Below, piece by piece: positions 22,887 to 30,049 of a DNA stretch of 38,398 bases (position 1 is the stretch's first letter; each line of letters opens with the position of its first letter). The DNA comes from Streptacidiphilus neutrinimicus. Its GTDB lineage: Bacteria > Actinomycetota > Actinomycetes > Streptomycetales > Streptomycetaceae. The stretch covers positions 1-38,398 of the forward strand of contig NZ_BBPO01000021.1 in the NCBI RefSeq assembly GCF_000787815.1, in the 5' to 3' direction. The position numbers and the translations under genes were made by a program. The notes under the pieces are model-generated. The model was given only the letters and a program-made list of their open reading frames with translations. It did no database searches and had not been told where the DNA came from.

Positions 22887-24158
22887 TCAGTGCTGCGCGG
22901 GGTTCCAGTAGTCGCCCGCCATCACGATCATCACCAGCGTCTTGATGGTCTCGCCGTAGTACCCGTCGCCGAACGGGTTGCTCTGCAGCTGCTTCCAGAT
23001 CGCGTTCGTCCAGGTCTGGTCACCGGCGGCCATCGCGGCCGGGCCGATGGAGTCGCCGGCCTCCTCCGCCTGGGTGTCGCCGGAGACGTTGCCGTCGGCG
23101 CAGTTCAGCTTGATGTGCGGCTGCACCTTGGCCGGGTCGCCGCCGGAGAGCTTCTTGGTGCAGGCGGACCACTTCTTCGCGTCGTCGAGCGAGACGGCGG
23201 CCGCGCTGGAGCCGTAGAGCAGCGCGTCGGTGCCGAGGTGCCAGGGCACGCGGATGGAGTTGTAGCCGACGATGTTGTCGGGCTGGTCCTCCTGGTAGTT
23301 CGCCGGGGCCGGGGAGGGCGAGGTGGTGTTCGCGTGGATCACGAAGTCCGACATCAGCCCGGAGCTCGAGGAGTACTTCCCGGTGAACTCGCTGACCACC
23401 GCCTCCATGCGGTCCACGACCTTGGTCCAGTCGTGGGCCTTGTCGTAGGCGGCGAAGGCGCGCAGGTGGTCCAGCATGTTGTCGGACGGCCGGGTGTCGG
23501 TGGACGGGCCGTCGTCCTCGCACTTGAGGTGGCCGTCGGAGGTCACGTCGTGCGCGTAGACGCTCGCCAGCCAGGCCTCGGCGTCGGCGGTGTAGCCGCC
23601 CCACTGCTTGTCGGCGAGGATCAGGCCGTAGCCGATGTCCAGGTCCCCGTCGGTGGCCGCGTCCGGCGTGCCGGAGCTGTAGTACTTGCAGCTCTTGCCG
23701 TCCAGCTGCCACTGCATGAGGCCCCACGTGTCCTTGTGGTCCTTCACCAGCTGCCAGAGGCCGTTGAACTCGGTCTGCGCGTTGGCGTCATAGCCGGCCA
23801 TCAGCGGCACGATGTTCATGCCGTAGCCCTGGCCCTCCGAGACCGGACCGTTGTTGGTCGCGTCCCCGTCGCCCTTGGTGGAGACGTAGTACTCGTTGCT
23901 CGCGCACCCGTGGACGAGGTACGTCTTCTTCCAGGAGTCGTACTGCTTCTCCACCGCCGCGTCGCGCGTCGACTGCGAGACCGCCGGCGTCACGCCGGTC
24001 TTGTAGGTCTGGTGCTGCGGAAAGGCGAGCTTGGGGGCCGATCCGGCCGCGCCGGCCGTGGCTGCGGCGTCCGCGTTGCCGCCGACGGCGTACGCGCCCG
24101 CGGCGACTGCGGCGGTGGCCACCAGCGCGGCCACGAGGCGTTGGGGAGTACGGGACAT
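22887..24158 (-). CDS. Secreted glycoside hydrolase family 8 (chitosanase/beta-glucanase type)
   Basis: 423 residues. An N-terminal secretion signal (RLVAALVATAAVAAGAYAV) is followed by a Thr/Ala spacer. The GH8 hallmarks are VSEGQGYGM with the proton-donor Glu108 and AATDGDLDIGYGLILA with Asp170/172/174. The family inverts beta-1,4 bonds in chitosan, cellulose, xylan or lichenan; the exact substrate cannot be told. No carbohydrate-binding module is attached. Several Cys suggest disulfides. ATG 24158 has AAGGAG five bases upstream; GTG 24164 is less likely. A 19-bp palindrome lies just before the ribosome site and probably controls it. Confidence 0.92.
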   Translation of the reverse strand: MSRTPQRLVAALVATAAVAAGAYAVGGNADAAATAGAAGSAPKLAFPQHQTYKTGVTPAVSQSTRDAAVEKQYDSWKKTYLVHGCASNEYYVSTKGDGDATNNGPVSEGQGYGMNIVPLMAGYDANAQTEFNGLWQLVKDHKDTWGLMQWQLDGKSCKYYSSGTPDAATDGDLDIGYGLILADKQWGGYTADAEAWLASVYAHDVTSDGHLKCEDDGPSTDTRPSDNMLDHLRAFAAYDKAHDWTKVVDRMEAVVSEFTGKYSSSSGLMSDFVIHANTTSPSPAPANYQEDQPDNIVGYNSIRVPWHLGTDALLYGSSAAAVSLDDAKKWSACTKKLSGGDPAKVQPHIKLNCADGNVSGDTQAEEAGDSIGPAAMAAGDQTWTNAIWKQLQSNPFGDGYYGETIKTLVMIVMAGDYWNPAQH

Positions 24159-24176
24159 CGACACTCCTTCGTTGGA

Positions 24177-24195
24177 GTTAGGAAACCTTCCTAAC
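24177..24195 (-). promoter_or_regulatory. Perfect 19-bp palindromic operator before the GH8 gene
   Basis: GTTAGGAA-ACC-TTCCTAAC, eight-base arms with a three-base spacer. It lies between the candidate promoter (TTGACG at 24230-24235 and AAGACT at 24207-24212 on the minus strand) and the ribosome site, where a bound repressor would block initiation or elongation. Palindromes with a TTAGGAAA half-site are, from memory, found before some actinomycete hydrolase genes. Confidence 0.7.
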
Positions 24196-24206
24196 CGGGC
24201 TCTGGG

Positions 24207-24235
24207 AGTCTTCCGTCCACCTGGCGAGACGTCAA
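24207..24235 (-). promoter_or_regulatory. Candidate promoter of the GH8 gene
   Basis: On the minus strand TTGACG (24235-24230), a 17-base spacer, then AAGACT (24212-24207). The -35 is good, the -10 weak. Start of transcription would fall next to or inside the palindrome. Confidence 0.4.
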
Positions 24236-24342
24236 TACCCCTGCAACCAACGCCCCCTCAACCCCCGAATCCCCCGCACACCGCCCTCACACGGCCCACA
24301 CAGCCACCCAGGAACAAGATCCCGTGGCGCGACGGGACCGGC

Positions 24343-24348
24343 TAGGCT
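24343..24348 (+). promoter_or_regulatory. Possible -10 of the ATP-grasp operon
   Basis: TAGGCT, 41 bases before GTG 24390. No strong -35 seen. Confidence 0.3.
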
Positions 24349-24389
24349 CACGAACGGGTCATCCAAGCACCATGAGAGGCGGAAGTCCC

Positions 24390-25259
24390 GTGACCGACAT
24401 CGTCCTGCTCACCGGCCGCACCATGCCCCGCGAGGTCCACGAGAACGACCTCCTGGTGGACGAGCTGCGCGCACTGGGCGTCACCGCCGAGATCCACCCC
24501 TGGGACGAGGCACTGGACTGGAGCGCCTACGGCCTCGCGCTGGTGCGCACCACTTGGGACTACTGGGACCGGCTGGACGAGTTCCTCGACTGGGCTGGAC
24601 GCACCGACCGGCAGACCAAGCTGCGCAACCCCGGCGAGGTCATCGCCTGGAACCACCACAAGGGCTACCTCGTCTCCCTCGCCGAGCAGGGCATATCCGC
24701 GGTGCCCACCGCGCTGCTGTCCCGCGGCTCCGACCGGCGCGGGATCGACGCCACGCTCGCCGCGTTCCGGGAGCGCCACGGCGATATCGAGATCGTCGGC
24801 AAGCCCGCCGTCTCGGCCGGGGCCCGTGGCGCCCTGCGCGCCCGCGTCGACGCACCCGAGACCGCCGCCCACCTGGAGACGCTCGTCGCCCGCGGCGACG
24901 CGCTGCTCCAGCCCCTCGTCGACTCCGTGCTGACCCGCGGCGAGACCTCGCTGATCTTCTTCGGCACCGAGTTCAGTCACGCCGTGCGCAAGGTCCCCGC
25001 CGCGGGCGAGTACCGCATCCACGAGCACCACGGCGGCACGGTGCGGGAGCACACCCCCTCCGAGGCCGAACTCGCGGTCGCGAAAGCCGCGTTGGCGGCC
25101 GCGCCCGCACCGGTGGCCTACGGGCGGGTCGACCTGGTGGAACTCGAGGACGGCCCCGCCGTCATGGAGCTCGAACTGATCGAGCCCGAGCTCTTCCTCC
25201 CCCACACGGCGGGTGCGACGGCCCGCTACGCCCACCACCTCGCCGGGCTGCTGCCGTGA
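24390..25259 (+). CDS. ATP-grasp ligase (DcsG/glutathione-synthetase-like)
   Basis: 289 residues. ATP-grasp enzymes form amide bonds through an acyl-phosphate. Visible are LVRTTWDYWDRLDEFLDWA, KLRNPGEVIAWNHHKGYLVS, IVGKPAVSAGARGAL (nucleotide-binding Lys), ETSLIFFGTEFSHAVRKVP and the metal-binding end AVMELELIEPELFLPH. The pattern recalls the ligase class that includes DcsG of cycloserine synthesis. GTG 24390 is chosen for the GAGAGGCGGAAG upstream; ATG 24372 would add six residues. Its stop overlaps the start of the phosphopantetheinyl transferase gene (GTGA), so the two are translated together. Confidence 0.87.
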   Translation: MTDIVLLTGRTMPREVHENDLLVDELRALGVTAEIHPWDEALDWSAYGLALVRTTWDYWDRLDEFLDWAGRTDRQTKLRNPGEVIAWNHHKGYLVSLAEQGISAVPTALLSRGSDRRGIDATLAAFRERHGDIEIVGKPAVSAGARGALRARVDAPETAAHLETLVARGDALLQPLVDSVLTRGETSLIFFGTEFSHAVRKVPAAGEYRIHEHHGGTVREHTPSEAELAVAKAALAAAPAPVAYGRVDLVELEDGPAVMELELIEPELFLPHTAGATARYAHHLAGLLP

Positions 25260-25957
25260 CCGACGCAGCGCAGATCCGAACGGCGGGGCCCGAGGCAGCG
25301 CAGATCGACCTCTGGCTCGTCGACGTGCGGGTTCCCCAGCCCGCGCTGGACCCGACCGTCCTCGACCCGGAGGAGGGCGAGCGCGCGGCACGTTTCCTGC
25401 GCGAGAGCGACCGCGTCCTCTACTCCGTCGCCCACACCGCCCTGCGCACCGTGCTCGCGGCACGGACCGGCCTACCGGCGGCGGAGCTCCGCTTCGAGCG
25501 TGCGCCCTGCCCCTGCTGCGGCGCCCTCCACGGCCGACCCCGGCTGGCCTCGGTGGGCGGCCCCGAGTTCTCCCTGTCCCACAGCGGCGACCTCGTTCTC
25601 ATCGGCCTGGCACCGCCCTCCGTGCCGATCGGCGTGGACGTGGAGCGGCTCCCCGAGGCGAGGGCGGTCCGCGAGACGGTGACCACCCTCCACCCGGCGG
25701 AGCGCGCCGAGTTGACCGCGGCTCCCGGCGGCCCCTCGCCCGAAGCCTTCGCACGGGTCTGGACCCGCAAGGAGGCCTATCTCAAGGCCCTCGGCACCGG
25801 CCTCGGCCGCGATCCCGCCGAGGACTACGTCGGCGAGGCCGACCCGGGGGCCCTCCCGCAGGGCTGGACCATCACCACGCTCGACGCCGGCGCCACCTAC
25901 GCCGCGGCCGTCGCCGTCGCCGCGCCCGCGGCGACCTTCACCTTCCACGCGATCTGA
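25256..25957 (+). CDS. Sfp-type 4'-phosphopantetheinyl transferase
   Basis: 233 residues. It moves phosphopantetheine from CoA to a Ser of carrier proteins of polyketide, peptide or fatty acid assembly lines. Motifs: CPCCGALHGRPRL, FSLSHSGDLVLI, IGVDVERLPEA (magnesium-binding Asp and Glu), and FARVWTRKEAYLKALGTGL. The length matches the Sfp class rather than the short AcpS class. GTG 25256 overlaps the ATP-grasp stop by four bases. No carrier-protein gene is in the window, so its targets are elsewhere. Confidence 0.92.
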   Translation: MTDAAQIRTAGPEAAQIDLWLVDVRVPQPALDPTVLDPEEGERAARFLRESDRVLYSVAHTALRTVLAARTGLPAAELRFERAPCPCCGALHGRPRLASVGGPEFSLSHSGDLVLIGLAPPSVPIGVDVERLPEARAVRETVTTLHPAERAELTAAPGGPSPEAFARVWTRKEAYLKALGTGLGRDPAEDYVGEADPGALPQGWTITTLDAGATYAAAVAVAAPAATFTFHAI

Positions 25958-25994
25958 GCCTGCCGACCACGGCCGCGGAACCCCGGACGGTGGC

Positions 25995-26310
25995 ATGGTC
26001 GTGCTCACCAACGACGACACGGAGCAGTCTGGATCAACGCCCAGGAGGGACGCCGGTACACCGACGCCGAGGCCGAGCCGTGGACGGCGCTGGACCCCGT
26101 CTTCCCGTTCAGCCGCGACCCGTACCCGAGCGCGGGGCGGGCCCGCCGGACGGGCGGGACGGTGATCTCGGTCGACGGCGAGGGAGGTCCCGCGCTGTCA
26201 CTTCGTGAAGCAGCCGCTCGGCAACCTCTACGACGTCTTCGCGGGCGGCGTGCTGGAGCGGATCCCGGCCGCCCGGCCGCGGCCCGCGAGCGCCGAGCGG
26301 GCGGACGTGC
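25995..26310 (+). pseudogene. Possible frameshifted remnant of an unrecognised gene
   Basis: Protein-like pieces appear in three successive frames: MVVLTNDDTEQ (from 25995), then WINAQEGRRYTDAEAEPWTA, LDPVFPFSRDPYPSAG and GGTVISVDGEGGPAL, then HFVKQPLGNLYDVF, AGGVLERIP. The joins look like small insertions or deletions. I cannot name the family. The 3' part overlaps the end of the Pr6Pr gene on the other strand. Weak call. Confidence 0.3.
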
Positions 26311-26995
26311 CGAGCCTGTCGAGGCCGACGACGAGGGCGGCGAGCACCACGAACTCGACGGTCAACTGAGCGATCTGCAGGCCGACCCAGCCGTAGCCGT
26401 GGCCGCTCGGGTCCAGGAAGAAGTACGGGTAGCGGTTGGGGAAGAAGGGGAACAGCGCGGCGCGAAGCTCCGTCAGTCCGGCGTAGCCGAGCGGGAAGGC
26501 GAGCCAGAGGGGCAGGTCGCGCCAGCGGGAGGCGTTGCGCGGGCGGCAGCACAGCCAGTCCAGCAGCACCATGATCGGCGTGGTGTAGTGCAGGAGCAGC
26601 AGCGACCAGCTCTGCAGGCGGTCCGCCGCGCTTCCGTGCGTGAGGCCCGGGAGCGGGCTCGCTCCGTGGTTGAGCACGATGTGCGCGACCAGGCCGGTGA
26701 TCAGGATGTAGAGGGTCACGGCGCCGCGCAGGCGCGGCGCCGGGCCGTCGACGGTGCGCTGGGTGATCATCCGGTAGAGGGCCGCCGTGAAGTAGCCGAG
26801 CACGAGCACGTTGCTCTCGACGGTGAAGTACACCAGCGAGCTGGTGCCGGTGATCAGCCCTCCGCCGGCGGAGAGGACGATGCCGAGCCGCCACCAGAGG
26901 GCGGGCCTCACCCAGAGGGAGGGCCCGCTTGCCTCGACGTTCTGTTCCACGTCACGTTCCACGTGTTCCACGCTCTGTACCACTGCCTGTACCAC
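26228..26995 (-). CDS. Pr6Pr-family membrane protein
   Basis: 255 residues with about six membrane helices. Recognisable are LVYFTVESNVLVLGYFTAAL, LYILITGLVAHIVLNHG, LLLLHYTTPIMVLLDWL, RDLPLWLAFPLGYAGLTELR and YPYFFLDPSGHGYGWVGLQI, as in the Pr6Pr (FAR-17a/AIG1-like) group. Function is unknown; related eukaryotic proteins are membrane hydrolases of fatty-acid esters. The N-terminal 25 residues are built from short direct repeats (VEHVERDVEQNVE) and the start is uncertain: ATG 26995 or a later GTG. It is divergent from egtA. Confidence 0.82.
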   Translation of the reverse strand: MVQAVVQSVEHVERDVEQNVEASGPSLWVRPALWWRLGIVLSAGGGLITGTSSLVYFTVESNVLVLGYFTAALYRMITQRTVDGPAPRLRGAVTLYILITGLVAHIVLNHGASPLPGLTHGSAADRLQSWSLLLLHYTTPIMVLLDWLCCRPRNASRWRDLPLWLAFPLGYAGLTELRAALFPFFPNRYPYFFLDPSGHGYGWVGLQIAQLTVEFVVLAALVVGLDRLGTSARSALAGRGRAAGIRSSTPPAKTS

Positions 26996-27308
26996 TGCCT
27001 TGCGACGCTCGGACCAGATCGCTGCACTCTACCGGCGGGTAGCCCCCGCGGGTAGGTCTCCCGACCGAACGACACGCGCCACGCTAAACGCATCTTTCCA
27101 GCCATGTCGGGCAGATTTCTCCGCATACGATCCACCCTTACCGCACTTGTTTTCGACATGCTTGCGAACCCCGTGCCGACGACAGTTCGCAGGCGACAAA
27201 CGGCTCAGACCCTCCTGTCGATCCTCTGTTCCGGCTCGGAGGATGGACGCGCTCGGCGTGCCGCCCGGCCCGTCGAGGGGTTAGGTGGACGTGGGAGGAG
27301 GAGTAACC
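26996..27308. other. Divergent intergenic region Pr6Pr / egtA
   Basis: 313 bases, less GC-rich than the genes. A CGGGTAG direct repeat lies near 27040-27057 and a GATCCTC/GAGGATC-like inverted pair at 27220-27245. GAGGAT at 27239 is a possible -10 for egtA. GGAGGAGGAG just before 27309 is the egtA ribosome site. No gene seen. Confidence 0.45.
27239..27244 (+). promoter_or_regulatory. Possible -10 of the egt operon
   Basis: GAGGAT; the 13 bases from here (GAGGATGGACGCG) are identical to those at 3799-3811 before the globin gene. A -35 (TGTCGA near 27216) is poor. Confidence 0.25.
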
Positions 27309-28619
27309 GTGGACCATGAATCCGACGCCGCCGGACCCGACGAGCTCACGCTCGACACGGCCGCCGGCCACATCCACGGCGTGTGCTTCAAGACTGGGCC
27401 GCCCGGAAACGCGGGCATCGAGCTGGAATGGCTGGTCCTCGACCGCACACAGCTGCACCGTCCCGTACCGCCCGAGCGCCTCGACGCAGCGCTCGCACCA
27501 CTTCCGACGACGGACGGAAGGCTGCCGAGCGGCACACTGCTGACCCGCGAACCCGGCGGGCAGCTCGAACTGAGCACGTCCTGCGTGCCCGGCCCCCTCG
27601 CCTGCGTCACCACGGCCGCCGACGACCTCGCACTGGTCCGGCGGGCCCTCGACGAGCAGGGCCTGGATCTGTCCGGCTACGGCCTGGATCCGTTCCGCGA
27701 CTCTCCGCGGGTGCTCGACCATCCGCGCTACGCGGCCATGGAGGCCTACCTCGACCGCATCGGCCCATGGGGCCGGATGATGATGCGCGCCACCGCCGCC
27801 GTCCAGCTCAATCTCGACGCCGGCACCGAGAACGGCGACATCGACGGCTACCGCGCCCGCTGGCAGCTGGTCCACCGGCTGGGCCCGGTCCTGGTCGCCG
27901 CCTTCGCGAACTCCCCCCTGTGGCACGGCAGACCCACCGGCTGGCGGTCCACCCGCCAGGCCGTCTGGGAACACCTCGACCCGAGCCGCACCCGCCCCCC
28001 GCAAGGCCTGCCCGCGGACGCCGACCCGCGCGACGCGTGGGTGCGGTTCGCCCTCGACGCCGGGCTGCTCTGCCTGCAGCGCACCCCACCCGCCGCCTGG
28101 ACCGCACCGCCCGGCCACACCTTCACCACCTGGCTGCAGGGCGGCGTCACCGAGCGCCCGCCGACGCAGGAGGACCTGGACTACCACCTGAGCACGCTCT
28201 TCCCGCCCGTCCGCGCCCGCGGCTGGCTGGAGCTGCGGATGATCGACGCCCAACCCGGCGACGGCTGGATCGTTCCGGCGCTGCTCACCACGGTGCTGCT
28301 GGACGACCCCGACGCCGCCCGTGCGGCGTGGTCGGCCACGGAGCCGCTCTGTCCGGCCTCCTCGCCGTTCCCTCCGCAGTCCGTCTGGTCCCGCGCAGCC
28401 CGGCTGGGCGCGTCCGCGCCCGAGTTCGCCAAGGCCGCGCTGGCCTGCTTCGAGGTCGCGGACGCCGCGCTCACCCGGGCCGGTGTCCCCGCGTCGTTGC
28501 GCGAGGCGGTCGCGGCCTACGCCGAGCGCTACCCCGCCCGCGGACGATGTCCCGCCGACGACCTCCTGGACGACCGCGTCGCTGGTCGACCTGCCCATCC
28601 GGAAGGACTCCTGCGATGA
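27309..28619 (+). CDS. egtA: Glutamate-cysteine ligase EgtA, ergothioneine pathway
   Basis: 436 residues. It joins Glu and Cys to gamma-glutamylcysteine, the sulfur donor for ergothioneine. Motifs of the GCS2-like family: GIELEWLVLDR, TREPGGQLELST, RMMMRATAAVQLNLDAG and FANSPLWHGRPTGWRSTRQA. GTG 27309 is preceded by GGAGGAGGAG at proper distance; GTG 27285 is a weaker option. The ATGA overlap with egtB shows translational coupling. Confidence 0.93.
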   Translation: MDHESDAAGPDELTLDTAAGHIHGVCFKTGPPGNAGIELEWLVLDRTQLHRPVPPERLDAALAPLPTTDGRLPSGTLLTREPGGQLELSTSCVPGPLACVTTAADDLALVRRALDEQGLDLSGYGLDPFRDSPRVLDHPRYAAMEAYLDRIGPWGRMMMRATAAVQLNLDAGTENGDIDGYRARWQLVHRLGPVLVAAFANSPLWHGRPTGWRSTRQAVWEHLDPSRTRPPQGLPADADPRDAWVRFALDAGLLCLQRTPPAAWTAPPGHTFTTWLQGGVTERPPTQEDLDYHLSTLFPPVRARGWLELRMIDAQPGDGWIVPALLTTVLLDDPDAARAAWSATEPLCPASSPFPPQSVWSRAARLGASAPEFAKAALACFEVADAALTRAGVPASLREAVAAYAERYPARGRCPADDLLDDRVAGRPAHPEGLLR

Positions 28620-30049
28620 CCGCGACCTCCCGTCCCTACGACCCCACCCGCACGACCGACGCCGCGTCGCCCGTCACCCCCGGATCCACCGAGGCGCTCC
28701 GAGCGACCGCACGGGCCGCGCTGGAGCGCGCCCGACGGCGGACCCTCGCGCTCACCGACTGCCTGGACGAGGAGGAGCTCGGCGCGCAGCATTCGCGGCT
28801 GATGTCGCCCCTGGTCTGGGACCTGGCCCACATCGGCAACCAGGAGGAGATCTGGCTGGTGCGCGCGGCGGGCGGCCGGGACGCCATCCGGCCGGACCTG
28901 GACCCCCTCTACGACGCCTTCCAGCACCCGCGCGCCGACCGGCCCGCGCTGCCGTTGCTGCCCCCCGATCCGGCGCGCCGGTACGTCGCCGCCGTGCGCG
29001 AGCGCTCCTTCGAGGTGCTCGACGCCGCGCCGATCGGCCCCGACGAGGACCCGCTGCTCGCGGACGGCTTCGTCTTCGGCATGCTCGCTCAGCACGAGCA
29101 ACAGCACGACGAGACCATGCTCGCCACCCACCAGCTGCGCCGCGGCCCCGCCGTGCTCCACGCGCCGCCGCCCGCCCCGGCGCCCGCCGACGCGGGCGAG
29201 CTCCCGTCCGAGGTCCGGATCCCGGGCGGCCTGTTCACCATGGGCACGGACGACGAGCCCTGGGCCCTCGACAACGAGCGGCCCGCGCACCGCGTCGACG
29301 TGCCGGAGTTCTGGCTGGACACCGTGCCGGTCAGCAACCGCGCCTACCAGGCCTTCATCGCCGCCGGCGGTTACGAGGACCCGCGCTGGTGGACCCCGGC
29401 GGGCTGGTCCCACCGGGTCCAGGCGGGCCTGCACGCGCCGCTGTTCTGGCGGCGCGCCGAGGATCCCGACGCGGTCGAGGGCGGCTGGCTGCGCCGTCGG
29501 TTCGGCGTGGTAGAGCCGGTTCCGCTCGACGAGCCGGTGCTGCACGTGTGCTGGTACGAGGCTGACGCCTACGCCCGCTGGGCGGGGCGCCGTCTGCCCT
29601 CCGAGGCCGAGTGGGAGAAGGCGGCCCGCCACGATCCCGCCACCGGCCGGTCCCGTCGCTATCCGTGGGGCGACGCGGACCCCACGCCCGAGCTGGCCAA
29701 CCTCGGTCAGCGCCACCTCCAGCCCGCCCCGGTCGGCAGCTACCCGGCCGGCGCCTCCCCCCACGGCGTGCGTCAGCTGATCGGCGACGTGTGGGAATGG
29801 ACCGCGAGCGACTTCGAGCCGCACCCGGGCTTCACGGCCTTCCCGTACAAGGAGTACTCGGAGGTCTTCTTCGGCCCGGACTACAAGGTGCTGCGCGGCG
29901 GCGCCTTCGGCGTCGACCCGGTGGCCTGCCGCGGCACCTTCCGCAACTGGGACTACCCGATTCGTCGGCAGATCTTCGCCGGCTTCCGCACCGCCCGCGA
30001 CGCGGGCCCGGGCGGGACCGCCGACAACCCGGCGGAGGCGCGCGGCTGA
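28616..30049 (+). CDS. egtB: Sulfoxide synthase EgtB
   Basis: 477 residues. A non-haem iron enzyme that links gamma-glutamylcysteine to hercynine with O2, forming the C-S bond. An N-terminal DinB-like domain carries the three-His iron site: His72 in WDLAHIGNQEE and His160/His164 in QHEQQHDE. The C-terminal half is the FGE-sulfatase fold (GGLFTMGTD, RLPSEAEWEKAARHD, RYPWGD, GDVWEWTASDF, VLRGGAF, GFRTARD). Length and all three ligands are normal. It overlaps egtA by four bases and shares one base with the egtC start. Confidence 0.96.
   Translation: MTATSRPYDPTRTTDAASPVTPGSTEALRATARAALERARRRTLALTDCLDEEELGAQHSRLMSPLVWDLAHIGNQEEIWLVRAAGGRDAIRPDLDPLYDAFQHPRADRPALPLLPPDPARRYVAAVRERSFEVLDAAPIGPDEDPLLADGFVFGMLAQHEQQHDETMLATHQLRRGPAVLHAPPPAPAPADAGELPSEVRIPGGLFTMGTDDEPWALDNERPAHRVDVPEFWLDTVPVSNRAYQAFIAAGGYEDPRWWTPAGWSHRVQAGLHAPLFWRRAEDPDAVEGGWLRRRFGVVEPVPLDEPVLHVCWYEADAYARWAGRRLPSEAEWEKAARHDPATGRSRRYPWGDADPTPELANLGQRHLQPAPVGSYPAGASPHGVRQLIGDVWEWTASDFEPHPGFTAFPYKEYSEVFFGPDYKVLRGGAFGVDPVACRGTFRNWDYPIRRQIFAGFRTARDAGPGGTADNPAEARG

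Noticed and set aside
25213-26208. Open frame of 331 codons on the plus strand
   Set aside because: Off-frame shadow of the phosphopantetheinyl transferase gene with Arg/Pro-rich composition.
26162-27055. Open frame of 297 codons on the plus strand
   Set aside because: Opposite the Pr6Pr gene, whose membrane helices and family motifs are convincing on the minus strand.
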